This document shows positions 35,103 to 45,240 of a DNA stretch of 64,000 nucleotides, one piece after another. The position numbers were made by a program, and so were the translations under genes. The notes under the pieces are model-generated. The model was given only the letters and a program-made list of their open reading frames with translations, was not told the DNA's origin and made no database searches. Numbering within the stretch: the stretch's first letter is position 1; each line of letters begins with the position of its first letter. The stretch is from Pseudomonadota bacterium (GTDB lineage: Bacteria; Pseudomonadota; Gammaproteobacteria; Pseudomonadales; Oceanobacteraceae), in contig JAIXHJ010000018.1 in NCBI GenBank assembly GCA_030145845.1, positions 1 through 64,000 of the forward strand, read 5' to 3'.

Positions 35103-35182
35103 TTGTCATCAGGCGACAGCATCGGCTATAAAGGCCGCCAGCGCGCACTCTTTATAAAATATTTATTTTTAACGTCAGAAGT

Positions 35183-35211
35183 TTGACTTGCGCCGGATTG
35201 CCTACTTAACT
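35183..35211 (+). promoter_or_regulatory. Probable sigma-70 promoter for fleQ
   Basis: TTGACT (35183-35188), a 17-bp spacer and TTAACT (35206-35211) make a fair sigma-70 promoter about 85 bp before fleQ. This fits a top-tier regulator outside sigma-54 control. Confidence 0.6.
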
Positions 35212-35295
35212 GAACAGGCTGTAGTCAATCTAATGGCGCTCTGATGATCAGAAGAATTAACCGACAGGCGCATCGGGAAGGGAAGGCTGACCACT

Positions 35296-36756
35296 ATGTG
35301 GAGAGAAATCAAAGTACTGCTCATCGATGACAATGAGCAACGACGACATGATATGAACGTCATTCTCGACTTCCTTGGCGAAGAAGCCATCGTTGCGCAG
35401 CCGGGTAACTGGCGCCGTGAAGCGGAAGGAAGAGTTGAAGACAGTACTGAAATCAGCGCAGTTCTGCTGGGTGACAGTAATGGCGTCTCGCTGGAAGATG
35501 TGATTGAAGGCCTGCTGAGCTGGGATAAAGGCATCCCGATCCTGTTTATGGGTGAAGGTTCCCTGCCGGAAACACTGCCTGAATCTGTGCGCCGCGCTCT
35601 GCTGGCGACGGTGGAAATGCCCCCCAGCTACAACAAGTTGCTCGACAGTCTGCACCGCTGTCAGGTTTACCGCGAACAATATACCCATAACCGCAGCCGT
35701 GGTGAGCGCCGGGAGCTGCAGCTGTTCCGCAGTCTGGTTGGTACCAGCCGTCAGGTACAGCATGTGCGCGAACTCATTATGCAGGTGGCCGATAAAGACG
35801 TCAGCGTCATGATTCAGGGAGAATCCGGCACAGGTAAAGAAGTGGTCGCGCGTAACCTGCATTATCATTCCCATCGCCGCAGTAAGCCTTTCGTACCGGT
35901 TAACTGTGGCGCTATTCCGGCTGAGTTGCTGGAAAGCGAACTGTTCGGTCATGAGAAAGGCGCGTTTACCGGGGCGATCAACAGCCGTCCGGGACGGTTT
36001 GAGATGGCCGAAGGCGGTACTCTGTTTCTTGATGAAATCGGCGATATGCCGCTGAATATGCAGGTCAAAATCCTGCGGGTACTGCAGGAACACACCTTCG
36101 AACGGGTTGGCAGCAATAAAACCATCAATGCCAACGTCCGTATCATTGCGGCAACGCATAAGAATCTGGAAAAAATGATCGAAGACGGTACCTTCCGTGA
36201 AGATCTGTATTACCGTCTGAATGTATTCCCCATTGATATGCCATCCCTGCGCGAACGCGTGGAAGATCTGCCGCTGCTGCTGAATGAACTCATTTCCCGC
36301 CTGGAAAATGAAAAGCGCGGTTCCATCCGTTTTAACTCCGCCGCCATTATGTCGCTGTGCCGTCATGAGTGGCATGGCAATGTGCGTGAGCTGGCGAATC
36401 TGGTGGAGCGGCTGGCAATTCTCCATCCCTACGGTGTGATCGGGGTCAATGAGCTGCCGAAGAAATTCCGTCATGTGGATGATGCCGATGAGGGCAGCCC
36501 GGTTCCTGTGGTGACCGATATTTCCCAGAACGACGGTCGTCTGGCCGGGATTGATTCGCCGGCGCTGCTGCCGGTTAATGGTCTGGATCTGAAAGAGTAT
36601 CTGCAGGATCTGGAATGTTCCCTGATTCAGCAGGCACTGGACGATGCCAATGGTGTGGTTGCGCGGGCGGCAGAAAAACTGAATATCCGCCGTACCACGC
36701 TGGTGGAAAAAATGCGCAAGTACAATCTCGGGCGTAAAGAAAAAGACTTCGCCTGA
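35296..36756 (+). CDS. fleQ: FleQ/FlrA, master flagellar regulator, sigma-54 activator
   Basis: FleQ activates sigma-54 flagellar promoters and, in Pseudomonas, responds to c-di-GMP and FleN. The 486-aa protein has a degenerate FleQ-type receiver domain (about residues 1-125, the usual phospho-Asp region reading AVLLGDS). The AAA+ domain has Walker A GESGTGKE at 175-182, sigma-54 contact loop GAFTGA at 222-227 and Walker [13 protein letters not shown] Fis-type HTH ends the protein ([20 protein letters not shown]). It precedes fleSR, as in Pseudomonas. Confidence 0.95.
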   Translation: MWREIKVLLIDDNEQRRHDMNVILDFLGEEAIVAQPGNWRREAEGRVEDSTEISAVLLGDSNGVSLEDVIEGLLSWDKGIPILFMGEGSLPETLPESVRRALLATVEMPPSYNKLLDSLHRCQVYREQYTHNRSRGERRELQLFRSLVGTSRQVQHVRELIMQVADKDVSVMIQGESGTGKEVVARNLHYHSHRRSKPFVPVNCGAIPAELLESELFGHEKGAFTGAINSRPGRFEMAEGGTLFLDEIGDMPLNMQVKILRVLQEHTFERVGSNKTINANVRIIAATHKNLEKMIEDGTFREDLYYRLNVFPIDMPSLRERVEDLPLLLNELISRLENEKRGSIRFNSAAIMSLCRHEWHGNVRELANLVERLAILHPYGVIGVNELPKKFRHVDDADEGSPVPVVTDISQNDGRLAGIDSPALLPVNGLDLKEYLQDLECSLIQQALDDANGVVARAAEKLNIRRTTLVEKMRKYNLGRKEKDFA

Positions 36757-36770
36757 CTTCTTCTGCAGCA

Positions 36771-36799
36771 GGGCGTGCCGGTCAGCAGACCGCACGCCC
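36771..36799 (+). terminator. Hairpin after fleQ
   Basis: GGGCGTGC...GGT pairs with ACC-GCACGCCC to give an 11-bp stem with one bulged C. A pyrimidine-rich tract (CTTCTTCTCTCTTCTCT) follows after five bases. Confidence 0.55.
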
Positions 36800-36873
36800 G
36801 GCACTTCTTCTCTCTTCTCTGCTTATCCAAAACAAGAATTTGACGCTTTTCTGAAATTTTTGCGCTGAAAAAC

Positions 36874-36889
36874 AGGCACGCTAATTGCT
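36874..36889 (+). promoter_or_regulatory. Sigma-54 promoter for fleSR
   Basis: AGGCACG-CTAA-TTGCT, with GG at 36875-36876 and GC at 36887-36888, lies about 60 bp before fleS. FleQ-dependent control of fleSR is known in Pseudomonas. Confidence 0.88.
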
Positions 36890-36946
36890 CAACCCCATGT
36901 CAGACAGTTTTTTTGCCGGATTTCCGGCAACAGACATGAGGTGTTT

Positions 36947-38146
36947 ATGGCAGAAGCGGCATTGAGTCAGCCGGTGAATGTAACCGGAACCCGGCGTGGC
37001 CCGATTGATCAGTCGGAGCTGAGTAAAGCGTTCGTGCTGTTCAACGAAATGTCGCAGCAGCTGAGTGACTCCTACACATTTCTGGAAAATAAAGTCGAGC
37101 AGCTGAGCGGGGAGCTGGCCAGTGTCTCGGCGCAGCGTATGCACGAGCTGGCAGAAAAAGAGCGTCTGGCAGACCGGCTGGAAAGTCTGCTGCAGCTGCT
37201 GCCCGCCGGTGTACTCCTGCTGGATCAGAATGGGTATGTCAGAAAAAGCAATCCGGCGGCCGATGATCTGTTGCTGGCCGCCGCTGCGGTGCCGTCGCTG
37301 GAAGGACAGCGCTGGCGGACACTGATCCGGAAATGCTTTAAACCCCGCCGCGATGACGGCCATGAAATCTCACTGGTGGATGGCCGTCGGGTGCATCTGC
37401 GTACCGCACCGATGGCGAATGAGCCGGGGCAGCTTATCCTGCTGACCGACATGACGGAAACCCGTGCGCTGCAGTCAAAGCTGAGTCAGCATGAGCGCCT
37501 GTCGTCGATGGGACGCATGGTGGCCTCCCTCGCTCATCAGATCTGTACACCGCTGGCAGCGGCCACGCTCTACGCCGGTCACCTCGGCAATGAACAACTG
37601 ACTGAAGAACACCGTATCCGCTTTGCCGGCAAACTGCAGGAGCGGCTGCGCCATCTGGAAAATCAGGTGCGTGACATGCTGATTTTTGCCCGCGGTGAAG
37701 CGCCGCTGAATGATGAAGTCTCACTGGCTGAGCTGATGGCCGGGGTACAGGATGCCATGGAAGTGGCACTGGCCAATCATCAGGCGAGTTGTGATATCCA
37801 CAACGATATTCCGGCACGCAAAATTATCTGTAACCGCGACGCGCTGATCAGTTCGCTGATGAATCTGGTGAATAACGCGCTGGAAGCATCAGCGTCGGCT
37901 GTTCATATCGATATTGATGTCAGCCTGACGGAAAGCGGTGCCATCCGTCTGCGGGTGATGGATAACGGTCCGGGAATGACGGATCAGCAGAAACAGAAAA
38001 TTATGGAGCCTTTTTATACCACCAAAGCCAACGGCACCGGTCTCGGGCTGGCGGTGGTACAGGCGGTTGCCAGAGCCCACCGGGCAGAATTCAAATTAAC
38101 TGACAGTCCTTCCGGCGGTGTGTCGGCGGAACTGATTCTGCCCTGA
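36947..38146 (+). CDS. fleS: FleS/FlrB, sensor histidine kinase for FleR
   Basis: FleS phosphorylates FleR to turn on class III flagellar genes. This 399-aa soluble kinase has an N-terminal coiled coil (about 35-80), a PAS-like domain (about 85-175), a HisKA domain with His197, and a HATPase domain (NLVNNALEASAS, DNGPGMT, GTGLGLAVVQAVARAH). No membrane segments are seen. The H-box reads HQICTPL, where homologues normally have HQIRTPL; Cys200 replaces Arg. The ATG at 36947 (GAGG upstream) is preferred to GTG 36941. Confidence 0.93.
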   Translation: MAEAALSQPVNVTGTRRGPIDQSELSKAFVLFNEMSQQLSDSYTFLENKVEQLSGELASVSAQRMHELAEKERLADRLESLLQLLPAGVLLLDQNGYVRKSNPAADDLLLAAAAVPSLEGQRWRTLIRKCFKPRRDDGHEISLVDGRRVHLRTAPMANEPGQLILLTDMTETRALQSKLSQHERLSSMGRMVASLAHQICTPLAAATLYAGHLGNEQLTEEHRIRFAGKLQERLRHLENQVRDMLIFARGEAPLNDEVSLAELMAGVQDAMEVALANHQASCDIHNDIPARKIICNRDALISSLMNLVNNALEASASAVHIDIDVSLTESGAIRLRVMDNGPGMTDQQKQKIMEPFYTTKANGTGLGLAVVQAVARAHRAEFKLTDSPSGGVSAELILP

Positions 38147-38168
38147 GCAGATCAGCAAGGAGAACTTT

Positions 38169-39533
38169 ATGCGATTACTGGTTGTTGAAGATGATCCGCG
38201 TCTGCGGGAAGCCATAGTGGATACCCTGATGCTGAAAGGGCACGAGGTATGTGAAGCGGCCAATGGTATTGATGCACTCGCCATTGTGCGTTCGCAGAAC
38301 CTGGACCTGATGCTGTCGGATATTAATATGCCGGGCATGGATGGGCTGGAACTGCTGCAGACGGTCAAGGCGGAACATCCCTGGTTACCTGTGGTACTGA
38401 TGACCGCTTATGGCGACGTCAGTCAGGCGGTAAAAGCCATGCAGCGTGGTGCCAATGATTACCTGATGAAACCGTTCGAGCTGAAAGAACTGGAAGATCT
38501 GCTGCGACCCTTCAATACGACGGACGCTGCACCGGCGGATGAATCCGAACCTGTGTGCGAAGCACTGGCTTCACAGCAGTTATTTCAGCTGGCACAGCGG
38601 GTGGCGCAGACTGACTCCACCGTACTGATCAGCGGTGAAAGCGGTACCGGCAAAGAAGTGCTGGCGCGCTATATTCATCAGAATTCTGACCGTCGTCATC
38701 AGCCTTTTATTGCCATTAACTGCGCGGCAATTCCGGAAAATATGCTGGAAGCCATGCTGTTCGGTTACGAAAAGGGAGCCTTTACCGGCGCCTATAATGC
38801 CATGCCGGGTAAATTCGAACAGGCCGATGGCGGAACGCTGCTGCTGGACGAAATTACTGAAATGGATATGGGCCTGCAGGCAAAACTGCTGCGGGTGTTG
38901 CAGGAACGTCAGGTGGAACGTCTGGGCGGAAAAAAAGTACTGGATCTGGATGTGCGGATTGTCGCCACCACCAACCGTGAACTGGCTGACTACGTGGCGG
39001 AAGGCAAATTCCGTGAAGACCTATACTACCGTCTGAGTGTCTTCCCGCTGCAGTGGCTGCCGCTGCGCGAGCGTAAGGAAGATATTCTGCCGCTGGCGCG
39101 CCGGCTGCTGGCACACCACGCTGCGAAAATGAAACGGCCGTCACCGGCGCTGACCACGGAAGCGGCGCAGAAACTCTTGTCCCACCCCTGGCCGGGTAAC
39201 GTCCGCGAACTGGATAACACCATGCAGCGCGCACTGATTATTCAGACCGGCCCGCAGCTGTTTGCGGCGGATTTTATTCTGACACCAGTGCCTAAAAACC
39301 GGCAGATCGAACAGCCGGTGGCGGAAGTGGCTGTCAATGAAGTGACGGATAACGAAGGCGCGCTGGGTTCCGATCTTCGGCACCGTGAAGTGGAGCTGAT
39401 TGTCCGTGCGCTGAAAGAAGAACCGAGCCGCAAGGAAGCGGCTGACCGGCTGGGCATCAGTCCGCGCACCCTGCGTTATAAAATGGCCAGGCTGCGGGAT
39501 GACGGCATTGATGTGGAAGCCATGCTGGCCTGA
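38169..39533 (+). CDS. fleR: FleR/FlrC, sigma-54-dependent response regulator
   Basis: FleR activates class III sigma-54 promoters for basal body and hook genes. The 454-aa protein has a receiver domain (phosphoacceptor Asp51 in LSDINMPGMDG, Lys in YLMKPFE), an AAA+ domain (Walker A GESGTGKE at 156-163, GAFTGA at 203-208, GGTLLLDEITEM) and a Fis-type HTH (RKEAADRLGISPRTLRYKMA). It follows fleS by 22 bp and ends at a terminator. The shared element before flgB and flgF may be its binding site, which is inference. Confidence 0.95.
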   Translation: MRLLVVEDDPRLREAIVDTLMLKGHEVCEAANGIDALAIVRSQNLDLMLSDINMPGMDGLELLQTVKAEHPWLPVVLMTAYGDVSQAVKAMQRGANDYLMKPFELKELEDLLRPFNTTDAAPADESEPVCEALASQQLFQLAQRVAQTDSTVLISGESGTGKEVLARYIHQNSDRRHQPFIAINCAAIPENMLEAMLFGYEKGAFTGAYNAMPGKFEQADGGTLLLDEITEMDMGLQAKLLRVLQERQVERLGGKKVLDLDVRIVATTNRELADYVAEGKFREDLYYRLSVFPLQWLPLRERKEDILPLARRLLAHHAAKMKRPSPALTTEAAQKLLSHPWPGNVRELDNTMQRALIIQTGPQLFAADFILTPVPKNRQIEQPVAEVAVNEVTDNEGALGSDLRHREVELIVRALKEEPSRKEAADRLGISPRTLRYKMARLRDDGIDVEAMLA

Positions 39534-39547
39534 TCCGCAGCGTCAGG

Positions 39548-39586
39548 AAAATGCGCCCATGCCCAAGGCATCGGCGCATTTTTTAT
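39548..39586 (+). terminator. Terminator after fleSR
   Basis: AAAATGCGC (39548-39556) pairs with GCGCATTTT, with inner GCC/GGC pairing, followed by further T residues. Confidence 0.82.
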
Positions 39587-39606
39587 ATCCGCACACAGCA
39601 ACGAGT

Positions 39607-39622
39607 TGGCAAGCCAATTGCA
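39607..39622 (+). promoter_or_regulatory. Sigma-54 promoter for fliEFGHIJ
   Basis: TGGCAAG-CCAA-TTGCA, with GG at 39608-39609 and GC at 39620-39621, lies about 90 bp before fliE. Confidence 0.9.
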
Positions 39623-39710
39623 GTGTCAGTAAACAAGACGTAAATAACCCCGGAAAGCGTCAATATTTCGTATAACCGCTTTCCGAACTTCAGCTGTTGA
39701 GGGAAAAGCC

Positions 39711-40109
39711 ATGGTCGATCGCGTTGATATTAATTCTGTACTTATGCAGATGCGTCAGGTGAAAAGCCAGCTGCGCAGCCAGCAGGAAATGAACGTGAAT
39801 AATGTGGCGCCGAAAGCCGCGGTGGATGTGGTGCGCAGTGTCCGTCAGGAACAGACCGCCAGTGCCATTCAGGGCGATAACACGGTTCCTGATTTTCAGA
39901 CCATGTTCAAAAATGCTGTCGACACCGTCAACGCCAACCAGAAATCAGCGTCAGAACTGGCGACCCGCTTTGAACAGGGAGACCCATCGGTGGATCTGCC
40001 GGAAGTCATGATCGCGCTGCAGAAATCCAGCGTGTCGTTTCAGGCGATGACCCAGGTCCGTAATAAACTGGTTGAAGCATATAAAGACGTCATGAATATG
40101 GGCGTCTGA
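39711..40109 (+). CDS. fliE: FliE, MS ring-rod junction protein
   Basis: FliE connects the FliF MS ring to the proximal rod and is one of the first exported substrates. The 132-aa protein has the FliE C-terminal motif (DLPEVMIALQKSSVSFQAMTQVRNKLVEAYKDVMNM). The N-terminal part is longer than in Salmonella (104 aa). It is first in the fliE-J operon. Confidence 0.95.
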   Translation: MVDRVDINSVLMQMRQVKSQLRSQQEMNVNNVAPKAAVDVVRSVRQEQTASAIQGDNTVPDFQTMFKNAVDTVNANQKSASELATRFEQGDPSVDLPEVMIALQKSSVSFQAMTQVRNKLVEAYKDVMNMGV

Positions 40110-40122
40110 GCAGGTATAAGCC

Positions 40123-41820
40123 ATGGATAATGCACCAGCAGCCACAGCCAACCCAGCCGACGGCGAAGCGGACATCAGCAGCGGTTCCCAGCTGCCGGAA
40201 GAATCCGCTCATCCGGTTCTGGCGGGCTTCAACCGCCTCTCCATTGTCCGCCAGATCGGTGTTATCGCCGGTATTGCGCTGGTGATCGGGTTGGCAATCG
40301 CCATTCTTATCTGGTCCCGTGAACCCAGTTATAAACCGCTGATCACCCGTCTGCAGGATCACAACGCGCAGGAAATTATCGAAATTCTGCAGCGTGAAGG
40401 CATTCCGTTTGAAATTGAACCGGGTGCCCAGATCCTGATGGTGCAGGCCGGTGATCTGCACGAAGCACGGATGAAACTGGCGGCTGCCAGCCTGATCGAT
40501 GACAAAACCGTCGGTCTGGAAGTGCTGGATAAAGACAGCACACTGGGCACCAGTCAGTTTATTGAAAATGCCCGTTACCGCCGGGGACTGGAAGGTGAGC
40601 TGGCCCGCACGATTGCCAGCGTTAAATCGGTGCGCAATTCTCGAGTCCATCTGGCGCTGCCAAAGCAGTCCGTTTTTGTCCGCGATCAGCGCAAGCCGCG
40701 GGCGTCAGTGTTTGTTGAATTGTATGCCGGACAGAGTCTGTCACGCGATCAGGTGGAAGCGATTGTCAATCTGGTGGCTTCCAGTGTGGCGGAAATGGAT
40801 AAGGCTGACGTATCCGTGGTTGATCAGTTCGGTAACCTGCTGTCGCGGCCGGAAGAAGAAAGCCATGAGATGCTGGCCAGCAAACAGCTGCAGTATACCG
40901 AGAAGGTTGAGTCGTCGATCACTCAGGCGGTGAATAACATTCTCAAGCCGGTACTGGGTGTCGATAATTACAAGGCGGAAGTGTCTGCGGATGTCGACTT
41001 TACTGTGCAGGAGCAGAGTGAGGAGCTGTACAACCCGGATCTGATTGCGCTGCGCAGTGAGCAGCTGATCAATGAAGAAAATACCGATCAGGTCAATGGC
41101 GGTATTCCGGGTGCATTATCCAATCAGCCCCCGCCACCGGTCACGGCGCCGGAGAACGCGGCCAACGGTGGCGGCACCAATGGCGCCACCGGTAACCGCC
41201 GCTCCGAAGCGACGCGCAATTACGAGGTGGACCGCACCCTGAGCTATAAGCAGAGTCAGGTCGGTCGTCTGCGCCGTCTGACGGTGGCGGTGGTGGTCAA
41301 TGACCGGGCGTCGCTGAACGCTGATGGTGAAACCGTCTACACTCCATGGGAAGAAGCCGATCTGCAGCGGCTGGAAATTCTGGTCAAGGATGCGGTTGGC
41401 TTCAACGCTGCCCGTGGCGACAGTGTGAATGTCATTAATTCACCCTTCATGGGCAAAGGTGAACTGGAACTGGGTGATCCGGCGTTCTGGACGCAGCCCT
41501 GGTTCTGGGAAATCATGAAACAGATATTGGCCGGTCTGTTTATTCTGGTGCTGATTTTCGGCGTCATCCGGCCTACTATCAAAAGTATTGCAAACCGTGG
41601 CCGTGATGAAGCATCCGTTCTGCTGGATGAACTGGAGGATGCAGAAGCCGGTCTCGATGAAGATAAAGTTACCCTGGCCGGTATGGATGAGTTCCTGCTG
41701 CCCGGGGCCTCAGAAAGTTTTGAACGTCAGCTGGATGCCCTGAAAGGCCTGATTGCCGAAGATCCGGCGCGGGTGGCCCAGTTGGTGATCAAATGGGTGA
41801 ACGAAGATCATGGCAAATGA
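40123..41820 (+). CDS. fliF: FliF, MS-ring protein
   Basis: FliF forms the MS ring in the inner membrane, the base for the motor and export gate. The 565-aa protein has a first membrane segment at about residues 45-65 (IGVIAGIALVIGLAIAILIW), ring-building motifs in the periplasmic part (YKPLITRL, FIENARYRRGLEGELARTI, ASVFVELYAG) and a second membrane segment near 468-485. Its C-terminal cytoplasmic tail binds FliG. fliG overlaps its end by 11 bp. Confidence 0.96.
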   Translation: MDNAPAATANPADGEADISSGSQLPEESAHPVLAGFNRLSIVRQIGVIAGIALVIGLAIAILIWSREPSYKPLITRLQDHNAQEIIEILQREGIPFEIEPGAQILMVQAGDLHEARMKLAAASLIDDKTVGLEVLDKDSTLGTSQFIENARYRRGLEGELARTIASVKSVRNSRVHLALPKQSVFVRDQRKPRASVFVELYAGQSLSRDQVEAIVNLVASSVAEMDKADVSVVDQFGNLLSRPEEESHEMLASKQLQYTEKVESSITQAVNNILKPVLGVDNYKAEVSADVDFTVQEQSEELYNPDLIALRSEQLINEENTDQVNGGIPGALSNQPPPPVTAPENAANGGGTNGATGNRRSEATRNYEVDRTLSYKQSQVGRLRRLTVAVVVNDRASLNADGETVYTPWEEADLQRLEILVKDAVGFNAARGDSVNVINSPFMGKGELELGDPAFWTQPWFWEIMKQILAGLFILVLIFGVIRPTIKSIANRGRDEASVLLDELEDAEAGLDEDKVTLAGMDEFLLPGASESFERQLDALKGLIAEDPARVAQLVIKWVNEDHGK

Positions 41821-42841
41821 AGACAACGAAAACGGCACCAATGAGCTGGCGAGACTGAGCCGGCTGGAGCGTTCTGCCATCCTGCTGATGAGCCTGGGTG
41901 AAAAAGACGCGGCTGAAATCCTGAAACACATGGGTCCGAAAGAGGTTCAGCGGGTGGGCACCGCCATGGCCACACTCAACAATGTGAACCAGACTCAGGT
42001 GGAAGGCGTGGTGGCCGAATTTCTCGAAGCCGTCAGCGGCCAGACCGGGATGGGACTGGGTTCGGATGCCTACATCCGTAATATGCTGACCCAGGCGCTG
42101 GGTAACGATAAAGCCGGCGCCCTGATTGACCGTATTCTGCTTGGTGGTAACACCACGGGGCTGGACTCACTGAAATGGATGGAGCCACGCCAGGTGGCTG
42201 ACCTGATCCGCCACGAACACCCACAGATTCAGGCGATCGTGGTGTCTTATCTCGACGCTGATCAGTCCGCCGAAATCCTCTCCAATTTTGATGAAAAAGT
42301 CCGTCTGGATATTGTTATGCGGGTTGCGGCGCTGGAAGCCGTTCAGCCGGCGGCCCTGCATGAACTGAATGATATTCTGGAACGTCAGTTTTCCGGCAAA
42401 GCGGGGGCACAGACCACCACCATCGGCGGCGTCAAAGTGGCAGCCAATATCGTCAACTTCGTCGACAGCTCCATGGCTTCCGATCTGCTCGAACAGATCA
42501 AGGAAGTGGACGAAGATCTGGGCATTCAGATTCAGGACCTTATGTTCGTGTTCGACAACCTGGTGGATGTCGACGACCGCGGTATTCAGGCGCTGCTGCG
42601 CGAAGTCTCCACCGATCTGCTGGTGGTGGCCCTGAAAGGCGCCGATCCGTCGGTGCAGGAAAAGATTTTCAAAAACATGTCGAAACGGGCTGCCGAGCTG
42701 CTGCGTGATGACCTTGAAGCGAAAGGGCCGGTTAAGGTCAGCGAAGTGGAAACATCACAGAAAGAAATTCTTACCATTGCCCGCCGTCTGGCCGATGCCG
42801 GCGAGATTGTGCTGGGTGGTGGTGGTGAGGCCATGATGTAA
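41810..42841 (+). CDS. fliG: FliG, motor switch protein
   Basis: FliG is the rotor protein that interacts with the stator and FliM. The 343-aa protein shows the FliG-N domain (LERSAILLMSLGEKDAAEIL), the EHPQ motif of the middle domain (IRHEHPQIQAIVVSYL) and a C-terminal torque domain with alternating charges (FDNLVDVDDRGIQALLREV, MSKRAAELLRDDLEAKGPV). It overlaps fliF and is followed directly by fliH. Confidence 0.96.
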   Translation: MANEDNENGTNELARLSRLERSAILLMSLGEKDAAEILKHMGPKEVQRVGTAMATLNNVNQTQVEGVVAEFLEAVSGQTGMGLGSDAYIRNMLTQALGNDKAGALIDRILLGGNTTGLDSLKWMEPRQVADLIRHEHPQIQAIVVSYLDADQSAEILSNFDEKVRLDIVMRVAALEAVQPAALHELNDILERQFSGKAGAQTTTIGGVKVAANIVNFVDSSMASDLLEQIKEVDEDLGIQIQDLMFVFDNLVDVDDRGIQALLREVSTDLLVVALKGADPSVQEKIFKNMSKRAAELLRDDLEAKGPVKVSEVETSQKEILTIARRLADAGEIVLGGGGEAMM

Positions 42842-42842
42842 C

Positions 42843-43901
42843 ATGACTGATTACCGTCAGAATCACCATTTTCAGCCATTGCATGAAGATGACGTCAAGG
42901 AAGAACTGAAACCCTGGCGGTTGCCGTTCTGGACGGAACCACCGGCCTGGCTGGTGGAAAAAAAAGACAAGGAGCAGCAGGAAGCGGCTGCCGCTGAGCA
43001 GGAAGACAACACAGAAGAAGAGCTGTCGCTGCCGACCGCGGAAGAGCTGGAGAATATCCGCCGTGAAGCCTACAACGATGGTCTGGAACAGGGCCTGATC
43101 GAAGGGCGTCAGCAGGGTCGTAAGGAAGGCTATGATGCCGGCCACAATGAAGGCTATGAAACGGCCTTCAGTCAGGGTGAAAAGGAAGGCCGTGAGCAGG
43201 GCTTCAGCAGCGGTCAGGAAGAAGGTCTGCGGCAGGGACAGGCAGACATTAACTTAACCGTCAAACGTCTGAAACGGATCATTGCGCGCCTGCAGGCCAC
43301 GCTCACCGAGCGAGATCAGCAGCTGCCGGAAGTGCTGGCGGCACTGGTTGCCGGTATCTGTGGCCGGGTACTCGGCGAAGAGCTGAAAGACGGTGCGGTG
43401 AATATTCATCAGTTTGTCCGCCGCGCGCTGGATGAGTTGCCCGCGGGGGAAAAAAACGCCCGCGTCTTTGTCGGACCGGAAGATGCCCAGCATCTGCGTA
43501 ACAGCCTCGACTGCAGTGGTGATGAACTGCATTTCTCGGTTGATGAAAGCCTGCCGGCCGGCAGTTGCCGGGTGGAAAGTGAACACACACTGGTGGAATA
43601 TTCATCCGCCGAATACCTGAATCAGATTCTCGAACGGGTACTGCCGCAGATGATGCATCAGGCAGCTTCCTATCCGGATGAGCAGGAACAGGTCGAATGG
43701 GACAGCGCCGACGAGGATGATGTCACCGTCGCGGCTGGTGCTGATGTAACGGCCGGAACCCCTGAAACCCCACAGACGGCAGCCCCTGAAAGTGGCGCCG
43801 ACGAGTCCGGGTTAAGCGCTGCACCTGCGCCCGATATCCCTGCCGCCAGTGACGCCAGCAGAGGCGCTGCGACCGGGGAGGCCGGTCATGAGCCTGAGTG
43901 A
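42843..43901 (+). CDS. fliH: FliH, regulator of the export ATPase, with extended acidic C-terminus
   Basis: FliH binds FliI and links it to the C ring and export gate. The protein is 352 aa, longer than the 228 aa of Salmonella. The central GxxxG-repeat helix typical of FliH is clear (about residues 80-135, [20 protein letters not shown]). A conserved C-terminal domain follows (about 150-275). The last 70 residues are an Asp/Glu/Ala/Pro-rich low-complexity tail. The end overlaps fliI by 14 bp. Confidence 0.92.
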   Translation: MTDYRQNHHFQPLHEDDVKEELKPWRLPFWTEPPAWLVEKKDKEQQEAAAAEQEDNTEEELSLPTAEELENIRREAYNDGLEQGLIEGRQQGRKEGYDAGHNEGYETAFSQGEKEGREQGFSSGQEEGLRQGQADINLTVKRLKRIIARLQATLTERDQQLPEVLAALVAGICGRVLGEELKDGAVNIHQFVRRALDELPAGEKNARVFVGPEDAQHLRNSLDCSGDELHFSVDESLPAGSCRVESEHTLVEYSSAEYLNQILERVLPQMMHQAASYPDEQEQVEWDSADEDDVTVAAGADVTAGTPETPQTAAPESGADESGLSAAPAPDIPAASDASRGAATGEAGHEPE

Positions 43902-45240
43902 GCGCTGGCTGGATCTCCTGCCACAGACAACCCCTTACCAGCCCCGGGTCGCCGGTACGTTAGTCCGTATGGTCGGCCTGACGCTGGAAGCCGTCGGGCT
44001 GAATGTGCGTGTCGGTGACCGCTGCATGGTGGAACGCCGTCATGCGGAAGATATCGAAGCGGAAGTGGTGGGCTTCGATGAAAAGCGTATTTTCCTGATG
44101 CCGATCGAACAGGTCGATGGCCTGCGTCCCGGTGCCAGAGTCTGGCCGCTGACCGTCACTGCTGATGCACCGGTGGGTTTTAATCTGCTGGGACGGGTGC
44201 TGGACGGTACCGGGCGACCATTGGATGGCCGTGGGCCACTATCCGGTGTGGAGCAGGGTAATTTGCAGGGCCGCACCATCAATCCTCTGCACCGCGCCCC
44301 GATCCGTGAACCACTGGATGTGGGGATCCGGGCCATTAACGCCATGCTCACCGTTGGCCGTGGCCAGCGTATTGGTTTATTTGCCGGCTCAGGTGTCGGT
44401 AAAAGTGTGTTGCTGGGCATGATGACGCGCTTTACCAGCGCTGACGTGATTGTGGTCGGCCTGATTGGTGAGCGTGGCCGTGAGGTAAAGGAATTTATCG
44501 ACGAAATTCTCGGTGAAGAAGGTCTGCAGCGCTCGGTCGTGGTGGCATCACCGGCGGATGATTCGCCGCTGATGCGTCTGCGTGCTGCACAGTACTGCAC
44601 CTCGGTGGCGGAATATTTCCGCGATCAGGGACAGAACGTTCTGCTGCTGATGGACTCTCTCACGCGTTATGCCCAGGCACAGCGTGAAATTGCCCTGGCG
44701 GTGGGGGAACCGCCGGCGACCAAGGGCTATCCGCCCTCGGTGTTCAACAAGCTGCCCAAGCTGGTGGAACGTACCGGTAATGGTCCGGAAGGCGGTGGCT
44801 CGATTACGGCATTTTATACCGTGCTCAGTGAAGGCGATGATATGCAGGACCCGATTGCTGACGCCAGCCGGGCGATTCTCGATGGTCATATTGTGCTGTC
44901 GCGTAAACTGGCTGAAGAAGGGCATTATCCGGCCATTGATGTGGAAGCTTCAGTCAGCCGGGTCATGCCACAGATTGTCGATGAAACCTGGTTGCGCAAA
45001 GCCCAGCTGTGTAAGCAGCTGATGGCTCATTACCGTCAGAATCAGGACCTGATTGCCGTCGGTGCCTACCAGTCAGGTAATGACCAGCTGCTGGATGTTG
45101 CCATTGAACGTATGCCGAGAATCAAAGCCATGCTGAAGCAGGCACTGAATGAAGGCTGTGATCTGAAAAGCAGCGAACAGGCGCTGAATGAGCTGTTCCC
45201 CACGCCGGCCAACGCCGGTAACGAAGGGCGGAAAAAATGA
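43888..45240 (+). CDS. fliI: FliI, flagellum-specific export ATPase
   Basis: FliI is the hexameric F1-like ATPase of flagellar type III export. The 450-aa protein has Walker A near residues 167-173 (GSGVGKS), the Walker B region ([12 protein letters not shown]), and the family segments [10 protein letters not shown] and [14 protein letters not shown] chose the ATG at 43888 with GGGGAGG upstream; an in-frame start at 43849 lies deeper inside fliH. fliJ begins inside its stop (ATGA). Confidence 0.96.
   Translation: MSLSERWLDLLPQTTPYQPRVAGTLVRMVGLTLEAVGLNVRVGDRCMVERRHAEDIEAEVVGFDEKRIFLMPIEQVDGLRPGARVWPLTVTADAPVGFNLLGRVLDGTGRPLDGRGPLSGVEQGNLQGRTINPLHRAPIREPLDVGIRAINAMLTVGRGQRIGLFAGSGVGKSVLLGMMTRFTSADVIVVGLIGERGREVKEFIDEILGEEGLQRSVVVASPADDSPLMRLRAAQYCTSVAEYFRDQGQNVLLLMDSLTRYAQAQREIALAVGEPPATKGYPPSVFNKLPKLVERTGNGPEGGGSITAFYTVLSEGDDMQDPIADASRAILDGHIVLSRKLAEEGHYPAIDVEASVSRVMPQIVDETWLRKAQLCKQLMAHYRQNQDLIAVGAYQSGNDQLLDVAIERMPRIKAMLKQALNEGCDLKSSEQALNELFPTPANAGNEGRKK

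Noticed and set aside
35257..36804. 515-codon open frame on the minus strand
   Set aside because: It is antisense to fleQ over its full length, has no family resemblance, and arises from the codon usage of the real gene.
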